IMG/VR virus record: IMGVR_UViG_3300029882_000073
Coordinates: 1 to 32,892 of that record
Origin: a virus
Strand: one strand, 5' to 3'
Length of the DNA: 32,892 nucleotides
Shown here: positions 18,681 through 26,002 of the stretch, piece after piece
Position numbering within the stretch: the first letter of the stretch is position 1
How the letters are laid out: each line of letters begins with the position of its first letter
Position numbers and translations under genes: made by a program
Notes under the pieces: generated by a model
Databases searched by the model: none
Told to the model about the DNA's origin: nothing
Seen by the model: the letters and a program-made list of their open reading frames with translations, nothing else

Positions 18681-20975
18681 ATGCCTGTATTTCTCGACGG
18701 CCAGCAAAATCTTGCGGCCCTAACCGTCCCCGGCGTTTACGGAGACATTATACTTCCGACTCCGTTGCTGCTCGGCCAGCCCACGAATATCGAAGGTCTG
18801 GTCGGCGTCGGTAGCTGGGGCCCGCTGAATGCTCTGATCCCGATGAGTAAGCCGCAGGATGCTGCGCTGAACATCGGGCCGCCCGTCATCCGTCCGTACG
18901 ACATCTCGTCCTATTTGTCGGCAGCCAGCCAGGTCGGCGGGGCGATCGGCTTCCTGGGCGTTCGCGTCTCGGACGGCACGGATACCGCTGCGTTCTCGCA
19001 GATCCAGTCCGGCGCTGCCTTCGCGGTTGGTTCTGCGGCCTTCACGACCAATCCATCCGTCAACGACACCCTGACGATCAACGGAAGCATTGTCACGTTC
19101 GTTGCTTCCGGTGCGTCGGCTCTCCAGGTCAACATCGGCAACAACCTTGCCTTGACCCTTCAGAACCTGATCACGATGCTGCAGGCATCTGCCGACAGCC
19201 AGTTGGTGAAGTTCGCCTACGCGCTGCAGGGCTTCGTACTGAACCTGGTGGCCGTGACCTCGGGCACCGCCGGCAACGCACTGACGCTCGCCAAGTCTTC
19301 GACCTCGATCACGCTGTCTGGCGCCACGCTGACCGGCGGCTCCGCTGGCGGCGCTGCTTGTATGACGATCTCTGGCAAGTACAGCGGCGTCCTCGGCAAC
19401 AAGATCCAGTTCTCGATCCAGAACGGCACGATGGCCAACACCTATATGGCTGTCGTCGTATTCCCCGGCATGGTTCCGGAGCAGTTCAACAACATTGCAG
19501 CCGCAACTCCCGCGACCGCCACCGTCTCCTTCACCGGGAACCCGGCGAACTCCGACACCGTGACGATCGCCGGCACCGTCGTCACCTTCGTGACCGCGAC
19601 TCCGACGGGCAATCAGGTGCAGATCGGTGCGACCCAGGCAATCACGATCGCTAACCTGATCTCGTTCTTGTCGGCTTCGACCGACTCCAACCTGATCAAG
19701 GTCAACCAGTCGGTGCAGGGAAGCATCGTTACGTTGACCGCCAACATCAACCAGGTGGTTGGCGCGGCCGGCAACTCGCTGACCCTCGCCAAGTCATCGA
19801 CGACCTTGGTGATTTCCGGTGCAGCCTTCACGGGCGGCGTCGGCACTGGCAACACCTTCTGGACCAACCTGACCAACGCGATCAACAACGGCACGCCGTA
19901 TCACGGTCCGTCCGCCTATGTGATCGCATCGGTAGGAACCGGTGTCGCAATCCCGACGCTGTCGTCTCCGCTGGTTCTCTCTGGAGGTACGGATGGCGCT
20001 GCCGGCGTCACCGATGCCACCTTGATGGGTCAGGACATCGTGCCTCGCAAGGGCATGTATGCTCTCCGCAATTCGAACTGCGACGGCTTCACTCTCTGCG
20101 ATCTCTCGACCATCGCGGACTATGCGGCGATCGTATCCTTCGGCTTGAGCGAGACGATGCTTCCGGTGTTCGCTTCGCCGTCAGGTGACACGATCCAGAA
20201 CTGTCTCAATACCCGCATCAATGCCGGCGTCGACAGCCCGTGGTTCTGGTTCATCCTCGGCGACTATCCGTCGTGGTACGACAGCTACAACGGTCAGACG
20301 CGACTGATCAATTCCTCGGCCATTGGTCTCGGGATCATCGGTAATCTGTCCCCGCAGGAGTCCCCGCTGAACAAGCCGCTGCAGGGCATCTCCTCGACGC
20401 AGCGTGCGACGCTTGGTCAGACTTACAGCGACACTGAGCTGTCTCTGATCAACACAGGCGGCATCGATACGATCCTGTCGCCGAACTCTTCACCCGGTGG
20501 CTATTACTACTCGTTCGCTACCGGCCGCAACGCCAGCTCGAACACCGCGGCGAACGGTATCGAGTACACCCGCATGACGAACTTCCTGATCCGTACTTCT
20601 CAGTCGAAGGCGGCAGGGTCATTCGTCGGTCAGTTGCAGTCGATCCAGCCGAACGATCAGACTCGCTCCAATGCCAAGTCCCTGTTCGACGGGCTGTCGG
20701 CACAGCTTGCATCTTCGCAGGTTGGTATCGGCATCAACGGCCAAGGCATCATCGACAAGCCGTGGGTGGTCCAGTGCGATCTCAATAACAACCCGCCGAG
20801 CCTGCAGGCTCTCGGTTACCTGTTCCTCTATTGGCAGGTTCGCTACCTGAACGTCATCCGATACTTCGTGGTGAAATTCCAGGGCGGCGGCAATGTCACC
20901 GTAACCGTTCAGAGCACGCAGCCGACGCCGTCGCAGTTCGCGGCCACGGCGAACACGGCTACCGCAACCTCGTAA
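18681..20975 (+). CDS. Tail sheath protein with two inserted repeat domains
   Basis: A 764-residue protein, the contractile sheath by its N-terminus (MPVFLDGQQNLAALTVPGVY), the central region and the conserved C-terminal lattice domain near residues 640-740 (SLQALGYLFLYWQVRYLNVI). Two copies of one domain interrupt it: residues 113-220 (FTTNPSVNDTLTINGSIVTF ... TLSGATLTGG) and 277-386 (FTGNPANSDTVTIAGTVVTF ... VISGAAFTGG). That repeated domain, with 'V.INGT.VTFV' and 'AGNALTLAKSST', occurs in many phage structural proteins and probably sits on the outer surface of the sheath. The core drives tail contraction. It is flanked by terminators on both sides. Confidence 0.95.
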   Translation: MPVFLDGQQNLAALTVPGVYGDIILPTPLLLGQPTNIEGLVGVGSWGPLNALIPMSKPQDAALNIGPPVIRPYDISSYLSAASQVGGAIGFLGVRVSDGTDTAAFSQIQSGAAFAVGSAAFTTNPSVNDTLTINGSIVTFVASGASALQVNIGNNLALTLQNLITMLQASADSQLVKFAYALQGFVLNLVAVTSGTAGNALTLAKSSTSITLSGATLTGGSAGGAACMTISGKYSGVLGNKIQFSIQNGTMANTYMAVVVFPGMVPEQFNNIAAATPATATVSFTGNPANSDTVTIAGTVVTFVTATPTGNQVQIGATQAITIANLISFLSASTDSNLIKVNQSVQGSIVTLTANINQVVGAAGNSLTLAKSSTTLVISGAAFTGGVGTGNTFWTNLTNAINNGTPYHGPSAYVIASVGTGVAIPTLSSPLVLSGGTDGAAGVTDATLMGQDIVPRKGMYALRNSNCDGFTLCDLSTIADYAAIVSFGLSETMLPVFASPSGDTIQNCLNTRINAGVDSPWFWFILGDYPSWYDSYNGQTRLINSSAIGLGIIGNLSPQESPLNKPLQGISSTQRATLGQTYSDTELSLINTGGIDTILSPNSSPGGYYYSFATGRNASSNTAANGIEYTRMTNFLIRTSQSKAAGSFVGQLQSIQPNDQTRSNAKSLFDGLSAQLASSQVGIGINGQGIIDKPWVVQCDLNNNPPSLQALGYLFLYWQVRYLNVIRYFVVKFQGGGNVTVTVQSTQPTPSQFAATANTATATS

Positions 20976-21000
20976 TCCTTCACCCCAATCAGCCTTTCAG

Positions 21001-21027
21001 AGCCCGCCCTAACACGGCGGGCTTTTT
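21001..21027 (+). terminator. Rho-independent terminator between sheath and tube genes
   Basis: AGCCCGCC (21001-21008) pairs with GGCGGGCT (21016-21023) around CTAACAC, followed by five T. The tube gene's GGAG ribosome-binding sequence begins five bases later. The whole region is a near-duplicate of the terminator region before the sheath gene. Confidence 0.92.
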
Positions 21028-21043
21028 CTTTGGAGATGCCTAA

Positions 21044-21481
21044 ATGCCCGTCAATGGAATGAACGTAGGCGTCGATTATTCGATCACCTACTACGACTCG
21101 AACTCGGGGAGTCTGATTACTCTCGGTGACGTTCAAGACGTCAAGATCACCGCGCTCAAGCACGACATCAAATCTTCGCCGTACAATCAGTTGCCTCGGT
21201 TCGGCTACGTTCCCGACGGCTACAAGATCGACTTCACCATCACGCGCAACGGATCTGTGCTCGAAGATCTGATGGTGACGTTCAGTACGAACTTCAACGC
21301 CGGCAACGTCATGGCGCCTGGCTACCTGAACGAAACGATCAACAACCCCGACGGCACCGTCAGCCGATATCAGTACACCAACCTCGTGGTGTTTCTGAAC
21401 AGCCACGGCGACATCAGCCGCGACAAGGTTGTCAGCCTCTCGCTCGAGGCTATGGCGTCGGATAAGGTAACGATTGCGTAA
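21044..21481 (+). CDS. Tail tube protein
   Basis: A 145-residue protein immediately after the sheath gene, the standard order for myoviruses. It begins MPVNGMNVGVDYSITYYDSN and is mainly beta, with KHDIKSSPYNQLPRFGYVPD, DLMVTFSTNF and a C-terminal hydrophobic strand (KVVSLSLEAMASDKVTIA), as in tube proteins that stack as hexameric rings under the sheath. TTTGGAGATGCCTAA provides the ribosome-binding site. Its stop TAA shares one base with the next ATG. Good agreement of size and position with the family. Confidence 0.92.
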   Translation: MPVNGMNVGVDYSITYYDSNSGSLITLGDVQDVKITALKHDIKSSPYNQLPRFGYVPDGYKIDFTITRNGSVLEDLMVTFSTNFNAGNVMAPGYLNETINNPDGTVSRYQYTNLVVFLNSHGDISRDKVVSLSLEAMASDKVTIA

Positions 21482-22281
21482 TGCAAATCGGAGTCATCAC
21501 CTGTAGCGGAATGAAGGTCGGCGTCATTACCATGGATCGTGGTGACGACGTCGACCAGTTCACTCCAGATCTCGATGGCTACACGCCGGAAGGTAGAGCA
21601 GGGCAGGGCGAGAGCAGTCACCTCGGTGGTCATCACGGTGGTGGAGTTCATCATCCGGATCCAACTCCGGAAGATCACAAGCACAACAGCATTCGATACG
21701 GTCATCATCACGCGCCCGGCAAAGAGTACGCACCGTCGAGCGGTCCAAGCTCTACGTTCCGTCAAGGGACTGCAGAGACCGACCAGGCGATCGTTGATGC
21801 TTCCAAGGCTCACAACCTTGACGTCAACACCATGCGCGGGATTGCCTCGATCGAGAGTTCGATGAACCCGTCGAGCAACGCCAATCGCTCGACCCAGTAC
21901 AAGGGTCTCTACCAGGTCGGTCACAATGAATGGGATCGGTTCGGAGATGGCGGTAACATCTACTCGGCGCACGACAACGCGATGGGTGCTGCTCGGATGT
22001 TCGATGCTAACCGCGCGCAGTTCAAATCTCATTTCGGTAGAGATCCGACCGACACCGAACTGTACATGATGCACCAGCAGGGTCTGGGTTTCTATACCAA
22101 TCACGCCATGACGAATATCTCAGGCAATCCGTATCCTGGGATGCACGGTCAACAGACGCATGAGAGCTTTGAGGCGGGTTGGGGCAGAGAGCTTGCGCGG
22201 CGCAAGGCTGGCTTCGCGGCTAGAGATAATGCGAGCCCGACGGCGGCAACGGCGTTTGATCCGGCGACGATGGCGCCGTAG
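21481..22281 (+). CDS. Virion lytic transglycosylase with His-rich N-terminus
   Basis: A 266-residue protein. The C-terminal domain carries transglycosylase hallmarks: GIASIESSMNPSSNA (catalytic Glu125), KGLYQVGHNEWDRFG (the GLYQ motif, 142-155), SAHDNAMGAARMFDAN and LYMMHQQGLGFYTN. Such enzymes cut peptidoglycan as the tail penetrates the cell wall. Residues 47-77 hold ten His residues (LGGHHGGGVHH, HKHN, YGHHH), probably metal-binding or flexible. The first 18 residues contain a small duplication (M-x-(I/V)-GVIT). The ATG overlaps the previous stop (TAATG). The 3' end overlaps an antisense gene by 62 bases. Confidence 0.9.
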   Translation: MQIGVITCSGMKVGVITMDRGDDVDQFTPDLDGYTPEGRAGQGESSHLGGHHGGGVHHPDPTPEDHKHNSIRYGHHHAPGKEYAPSSGPSSTFRQGTAETDQAIVDASKAHNLDVNTMRGIASIESSMNPSSNANRSTQYKGLYQVGHNEWDRFGDGGNIYSAHDNAMGAARMFDANRAQFKSHFGRDPTDTELYMMHQQGLGFYTNHAMTNISGNPYPGMHGQQTHESFEAGWGRELARRKAGFAARDNASPTAATAFDPATMAP

Positions 22282-22537
22282 GGAATTTGCGCGGGAATAA
22301 CCCGAGCAGAACTGTCCTCATCACCAGCCAATAGACGAAGAAGCCGAGCAGGAATTCGAGCCATCGCTCGCTCCAATTCCACCACGGCTGCTCAACAAAA
22401 TACATCCAGACGCACCAGAAAACAACGGCAGTGGCAACGCACACGACGCGCCCCGCCGAGGATATGCGCTCCCACAACTTCAACTTCCGCGTGACGAAGC
22501 TTCCGTCTCCAGCCGGGGTGCTCACCGTTACTGCCAT
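22220..22537 (-). CDS. Antisense two-helix membrane protein, possible moron
   Basis: The only convincing minus-strand gene in the window, 105 residues long. Its start (ATG read from 22537) is preceded on the minus strand by ACGGAGGAACTGAAAA, a strong ribosome-binding sequence. The product has a basic N-terminus, a first membrane helix at about residues 30-48 (VVCVATAVVFWCVWMYFV), a Trp-rich turn (EQPWWNWSERW) and a second helix at about 60-80 (LEFLLGFFVYWLVM...), then a Pro-rich tail. It overlaps the 3' end of the transglycosylase gene tail to tail. It may be a lysogenic-conversion or superinfection-exclusion type membrane protein or a holin. No motif decides. I see no clear promoter or terminator. 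Confidence 0.75.
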   Translation of the reverse strand: MAVTVSTPAGDGSFVTRKLKLWERISSAGRVVCVATAVVFWCVWMYFVEQPWWNWSERWLEFLLGFFVYWLVMRTVLLGLFPRKFPTAPSSPDQTPLPPSGSHYL

Positions 22538-22581
22538 TTTTCAGTTCCTCCGTTCACTCACCCGTACAGCATAGGACCGTC

Positions 22582-22938
22582 ATGACCAAAGCGAATTCTA
22601 CCGAGACTGCAACCGAAACGCTAACAAAAATGCTTGACACGGCATCAGCCACTGATTCTCGAGGGCGGTTGATTACGGTTAACAGGCTCAACGCTTTGCA
22701 GTTTTATCGCTTGACCAAAGCTATGGGTGTGAACTCGAGCAACCCGGCCAGTATGGATCTCGCCGTCCTCGTTTCGTCGGTCAAGAAGATCGACGCGACC
22801 CACGTTGCCCCTCCTTCATCTGAGGCCGAGATCGAATTTCTGATCCAGCAACTAGACTTCGATGGCATCGCTGCCGTCGGTGAAGCACTCAAGAAACTAG
22901 GCGAACAAGACAGCTCGGTCGACGCATCAAAAAACTAA
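22582..22938 (+). CDS. Tail assembly chaperone, short form
   Basis: A 118-residue protein, mostly helical (LQFYRLTKAMG, AEIEFLIQQLDFDGIAAVGE, ALKKLGEQDSS), in the slot immediately before the tape measure module where gpG-like chaperones are found. It ends SVDASKN with a stop right after AAAAAAC, which is a -1 slippery site. In phages of this type the short form (gpG) and a longer frameshift form (gpGT) coat the tape measure while the tail assembles. No assignment from sequence alone beyond position, helicity and the frameshift signal. Confidence 0.85.
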   Translation: MTKANSTETATETLTKMLDTASATDSRGRLITVNRLNALQFYRLTKAMGVNSSNPASMDLAVLVSSVKKIDATHVAPPSSEAEIEFLIQQLDFDGIAAVGEALKKLGEQDSSVDASKN

Positions 22939-23108
22939 GTAAGCGGCCCGCGTTCAAATTGCGGGTCGCTGCCTGTAGCGGAAACATTCCCTTCGATGCT
23001 GCCTTCGCCGCCGATGATGACTTCGTTCTCGCTTGGATAATAGCGGACGGAGAAAATAACGGCGGTGAGTACGACTGGGGCAACATGAAGTGGTTCCCAA
23101 GAAGATGA
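22582..23108 (+). CDS. Tail assembly chaperone, -1 frameshift form (gpGT-like)
   Basis: After slippage on AAAAAAC the next codons read CTA AGT AAG from 22935, and this frame stays open to a TGA at 23106-23108. It adds 57 residues (LSKRPAFKLRVAACSGNIPF ... NNGGEYDWGNMKWFPRR) to the 118-residue chaperone, giving about 175 residues. The added part looks like protein, with a hydrophobic FDAAFAADDDFVLAWIIADG centre, and its TGA overlaps the next gene's ATG at 23105. Without frameshifting this 170-base stretch would be unexplained. The efficiency is unknown. Confidence 0.85.
22929..22935 (+). other. -1 ribosomal slippery heptamer A-AAA-AAC
   Basis: The zero frame reads TCA AAA AAC TAA, so bases 22929-22935 form A AAA AAC in the correct phase for a simultaneous -1 slip. 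After a 7-base spacer (22936-22942) there is a hairpin, GCGGCCCGC (22943-22951) with GCGGGTCGC (22961-22969), nine pairs with one G-T wobble and a 9-base loop. This is a complete heptamer-spacer-hairpin cassette. Confidence 0.88.
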
Positions 23109-23548
23109 TGTCTCTAGCTCAACTCGAAGCCACCTTGGCGGCATCACTGAAGACGGTGGTGCCGAGGCTTGGGATGGGATTGGAAAAAGTAGGCACCATC
23201 ACCGAGATCAGGGCGCACGAGATACCCGGCCATTACCAGACAGGATGGGAACAACTCGCCGAAGCTACAATCGACGACAAGACAAGTAAGGGCTTTCCCG
23301 TGCCGTCGCCGCTGAAGCGGACCGGAGAGATGGCGGACTCCTACAAGAAGGAAGTCGATGTCCCAGCACTCTCGCTCATCGTCGGATCTCCGGAGCTAAA
23401 AGCACTCTGGCAAGAGGTCGGCACCGTTAATGGAACGCACAGCATTCCACCGCGACCAGTGTGCGAAATCGCAATGACAGAGGCACTTCCTTACGCCGAG
23501 AAGATGTTCGGTGAACTGGCTGTGTCGCTACTGATGGGCAAGCCATGA
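23105..23548 (+). CDS. Tail completion protein, gp10-like (tentative)
   Basis: A 147-residue protein. The ATG at 23105 overlaps the frameshift product's TGA by four bases. ATG 23108 or GTG 23090 are alternatives. It has helices at the start (LAQLEATLAASLKTVVPRLG), TGWEQLAEATIDDKTSKG, RTGEMADSYKKEVDV and a C-terminal IPPRPVCEIAMTEALP. The order 'T.W..L...TI......G...PL..TGEM' and 'E.GT....IPPRP' fits the HK97 gp10-like and related virion-morphogenesis proteins. The gene lies between chaperone and tape measure. Its stop overlaps the tape measure start (ATGA). Confidence 0.75.
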   Translation: MMSLAQLEATLAASLKTVVPRLGMGLEKVGTITEIRAHEIPGHYQTGWEQLAEATIDDKTSKGFPVPSPLKRTGEMADSYKKEVDVPALSLIVGSPELKALWQEVGTVNGTHSIPPRPVCEIAMTEALPYAEKMFGELAVSLLMGKP

Positions 23549-25461
23549 TCACCACATTCGAAGTCGGAGCCGTATTCAAGATCATCAACGAAGCCTCGCC
23601 GGCTCTCGCTGAGATCCTGAAGCAGGTACGTGCGCTCAACAGAGCAGTAGCTAAGGCGAGCGAAAGTCTTGCCCTCATTGGCAAGTCGTTCTCTGCGGTT
23701 AGCCTCGGTAGCGCCACGGCAGAGACAGGAGCATTAGCGAAGGCTTGGGGTGACGTGGCCACCAATGCCAGACTTGCACGCACGGCTATCGGAGGAGCTA
23801 CTAGGGCTTCGGCTGCCGGTGGAGGTGGAGCTGGTGCGGTCGGGGCCGGTGGCGCTGCTGCCCGCGGTCGCCGCGGTCGTCCAGGTTGGCTCGGTGGTGG
23901 TTCTCATATCTCTGGTCCAGGCGCTCCGATCCCTGGTGGCGGGCACATCCGTACCGGCGGAGCGGCTATGGCTGGAGCTGGTGCCTTGGGCTACGGCATC
24001 TATGAAGCAGCAGAGATGGAGGACGCCGTCTTCCAGCTCATCTATCATTCCGGCAAAGAGCAGAACGAAGAGAACCGCGGTAAATTCCGCAAGATACTTC
24101 AGGACTCCATGCTCGAGTCCGGATACGGCCTGAAAGACATTTCGGAGTCAGCCAAGCAAGAAATCAGGATGTTTCAGGGTACTCCTGGCGGCGGTCTTGA
24201 CGTGCTGCCGGAGATGCTGCGCGCGGCAACGATAGAGTCGCGACTGAAGGGAGAGAGTCCAGAAGAGTCGATGCGGGCTCTGATCGGTCTAGCGCATATG
24301 ACCAAGCAGTATTCTCCGGAAGCTATCAAGAAGCTGGCTCCGGCGTTCGCCTTCCTGTCGACAGCTAACCCGTCTTCTCTCGGATCGATGGAGCGAGCTG
24401 CATCGTACGCAGTACCACTCCTACAGTCTGGTCTTGAAATCGACCCGATGGATACCCTGCTGCTCGGCACAGCACTGACGCGCGCCGGCGCAACGAATAC
24501 CAAGTCCGGTACGTGGCTCCGCGAGATGGCGATCCGTTCTATGCCGGGTACTTCGATGATGTCGAAGATCGCATTCAAGAAGCACGAAGAGGCGCTGAAG
24601 GCGTTCGGTCTTGTAGACAAACAACACAAACCGACCTGGTTCACAGACAATAAGCCTGACCTGTTCAAGATGTTGGACATCGCTGGCGGGAAAGCCGCGT
24701 CCATCCCTGTCGAGAAGCGTGCGGCCTATGAGCGTGCGTTGTTCGGCGCACAGGGGGGTGGCGGCTTTGCTATGCTGGCGGATCCGGCTGTGCGCGAACA
24801 GGTACAAAATCTCAAGCGTGAAAAGGACTCTCCGGAGTTCGCCAACAGATACTCCACATTCTCCCAGAAGTATCTCGAGGGATCTACGGTTCAGGATGCC
24901 AGAACGGCCATCGCCGACTTCAACATCACTATGATGGACTTGGCCAAGTCGACACTCCCGGCAGTCAATATAGCTCTGGGTAATTTTAAGAGCGTCATCG
25001 AAGGACTACGCAATCTTGTTCCGGGGGCTGAAGGTAAAGGGCCCGTCGGCGCCACGATTGGTGCGAGAGTTTTAGAGGGCGCTGGTATCGGAGCGCTCGG
25101 TGGATCTGTCATCCCAGGTGTAGGCACGCTGGCAGGTGCTGTAGCTGGCGGAGTCATAGGCGGCGTCGGCGGCGTAGCCGAGCAATACATGAATGGCAAC
25201 CTGTCTTCCAAACACACTCCTGAGGTAGCTGAAGAACTACGCAACCTCCTGAAGCGTGCGCCAGAGCCTGGAGACAAGAACGACCCATCCAGGAGAGCAC
25301 CACCGCCGCCAACTCCTCTTGCAATCAGTTTTGCGATCGATGGCTCAGTCCTTGGACGAGTCCTAATGAACATCGGCGCAAACTCCTTCGACGGTCAAGC
25401 ACCAGCCTTCGATGGACTCAGCGAGCATCAGGGTGGTGTCGCCCAGCACTCAGACAAGTAG
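23545..25461 (+). CDS. Tail tape measure protein
   Basis: A 638-residue protein following the chaperone cassette, with the start overlapping the previous stop (ATGA). It has an N-terminal helical part, a Gly/Ala/Arg-rich stretch at about residues 90-150 (GGGGAGAVGAGGAAARGRRG), a long helical middle (for example LKDLLESKHEE-like charged helices) and a hydrophobic Gly/Ala segment near residues 507-548 with GIGALGGSVIPGVGTLAGAV, a potential membrane-penetrating part. At about 0.15 nm per residue the tail would be roughly 95 nm long. It sets tail length and is usually ejected ahead of DNA. Its end abuts a REP-like hairpin. Confidence 0.85.
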   Translation: MITTFEVGAVFKIINEASPALAEILKQVRALNRAVAKASESLALIGKSFSAVSLGSATAETGALAKAWGDVATNARLARTAIGGATRASAAGGGGAGAVGAGGAAARGRRGRPGWLGGGSHISGPGAPIPGGGHIRTGGAAMAGAGALGYGIYEAAEMEDAVFQLIYHSGKEQNEENRGKFRKILQDSMLESGYGLKDISESAKQEIRMFQGTPGGGLDVLPEMLRAATIESRLKGESPEESMRALIGLAHMTKQYSPEAIKKLAPAFAFLSTANPSSLGSMERAASYAVPLLQSGLEIDPMDTLLLGTALTRAGATNTKSGTWLREMAIRSMPGTSMMSKIAFKKHEEALKAFGLVDKQHKPTWFTDNKPDLFKMLDIAGGKAASIPVEKRAAYERALFGAQGGGGFAMLADPAVREQVQNLKREKDSPEFANRYSTFSQKYLEGSTVQDARTAIADFNITMMDLAKSTLPAVNIALGNFKSVIEGLRNLVPGAEGKGPVGATIGARVLEGAGIGALGGSVIPGVGTLAGAVAGGVIGGVGGVAEQYMNGNLSSKHTPEVAEELRNLLKRAPEPGDKNDPSRRAPPPPTPLAISFAIDGSVLGRVLMNIGANSFDGQAPAFDGLSEHQGGVAQHSDK

Positions 25462-25526
25462 TTTGGGGACAGGGCACCGAATGTTTGGCCATTTCTGGCA
25501 GATAAGTAATGGACCTGTCCCCAAAC
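25461..25526. repeat. REP-like hairpin element, 13-bp perfect arms
   Basis: GTTTGGGGACAGG (25461-25473) is exactly complementary to CCTGTCCCCAAAC (25514-25526), with 40 bases between. The first base is the last base of the tape measure stop. The GGGGACAGG...CCTGTCCCC arms with a non-palindromic core containing GGCACC resemble REP-type hairpins that are scattered in many proteobacterial genomes and are mobilised by RAYT transposases. The interpretation as a REP-like element is from memory of such sequences. It could also be a simple bidirectional hairpin. No transposase gene is present here. Confidence 0.75.
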
Positions 25527-25561
25527 CATCAACAACATACTGTCACTAGGTTAGGATTGCA

Positions 25562-26002
25562 ATGGCCGACATTCTAACGCTCGGCGGGATTTCCTTCGAC
25601 GGATTCTCCACACCAAACAAGATGATGGGCGGCGGAAACCAGGCGATGGTCGTCCACAAACTTCCTGGTGGCAGCCGCGTCATCGATACGCTGGGCCCAG
25701 ACGAAGCCAACGTGGTTTGGTCGGGAGAGTTCTTTGGCAACAATTCCTATTCAAACGCATTGGCGCTCGACGGCATGCGTGCCGCGGGCCAGGTAATTCC
25801 GTTGACATGGGGCGGACAATTTCGATCCGTGATCATCGACAACTTCATCTATCACGTAAGACGCATGCCTGTATGGGTGGAGTATTCGATCTCCTGCACC
25901 GTCTATCAGAACCCCGCTCTCGGTATCCTTGGCGGCATCGCATCGTCAATCGACTCGATGATCGCATCCGATCTCTCTTCCGCCGTCAGCTCACTGGGTT
26001 AA
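25562..26002 (+). CDS. Baseplate or tail protein, tentative
   Basis: A 146-residue protein in the first slot of the baseplate cluster. It begins MADILTLGGISFDGFSTPNK and contains VVHKLPGGSRVIDTLGPDE, VVWSGEFFGNNSYSNALALD and PLTWGGQFRSVIIDNFIYHV, a pattern I recall from N-terminal domains of tail or DNA-circularisation-like proteins (HKL.GG.RVID..G.D......W.G.F). It probably forms part of the baseplate or tube tip. It follows the REP-like hairpin, with GGATTGCA as a weak ribosome-binding site, and its stop overlaps the next start (TAATG). Confidence 0.75.
   Translation: MADILTLGGISFDGFSTPNKMMGGGNQAMVVHKLPGGSRVIDTLGPDEANVVWSGEFFGNNSYSNALALDGMRAAGQVIPLTWGGQFRSVIIDNFIYHVRRMPVWVEYSISCTVYQNPALGILGGIASSIDSMIASDLSSAVSSLG

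Noticed and set aside
22149-22385. Second minus-strand frame beside the antisense membrane gene
   Set aside because: It overlaps the better-supported frame, has no strong ribosome-binding site and no coherent hydrophobic pattern.
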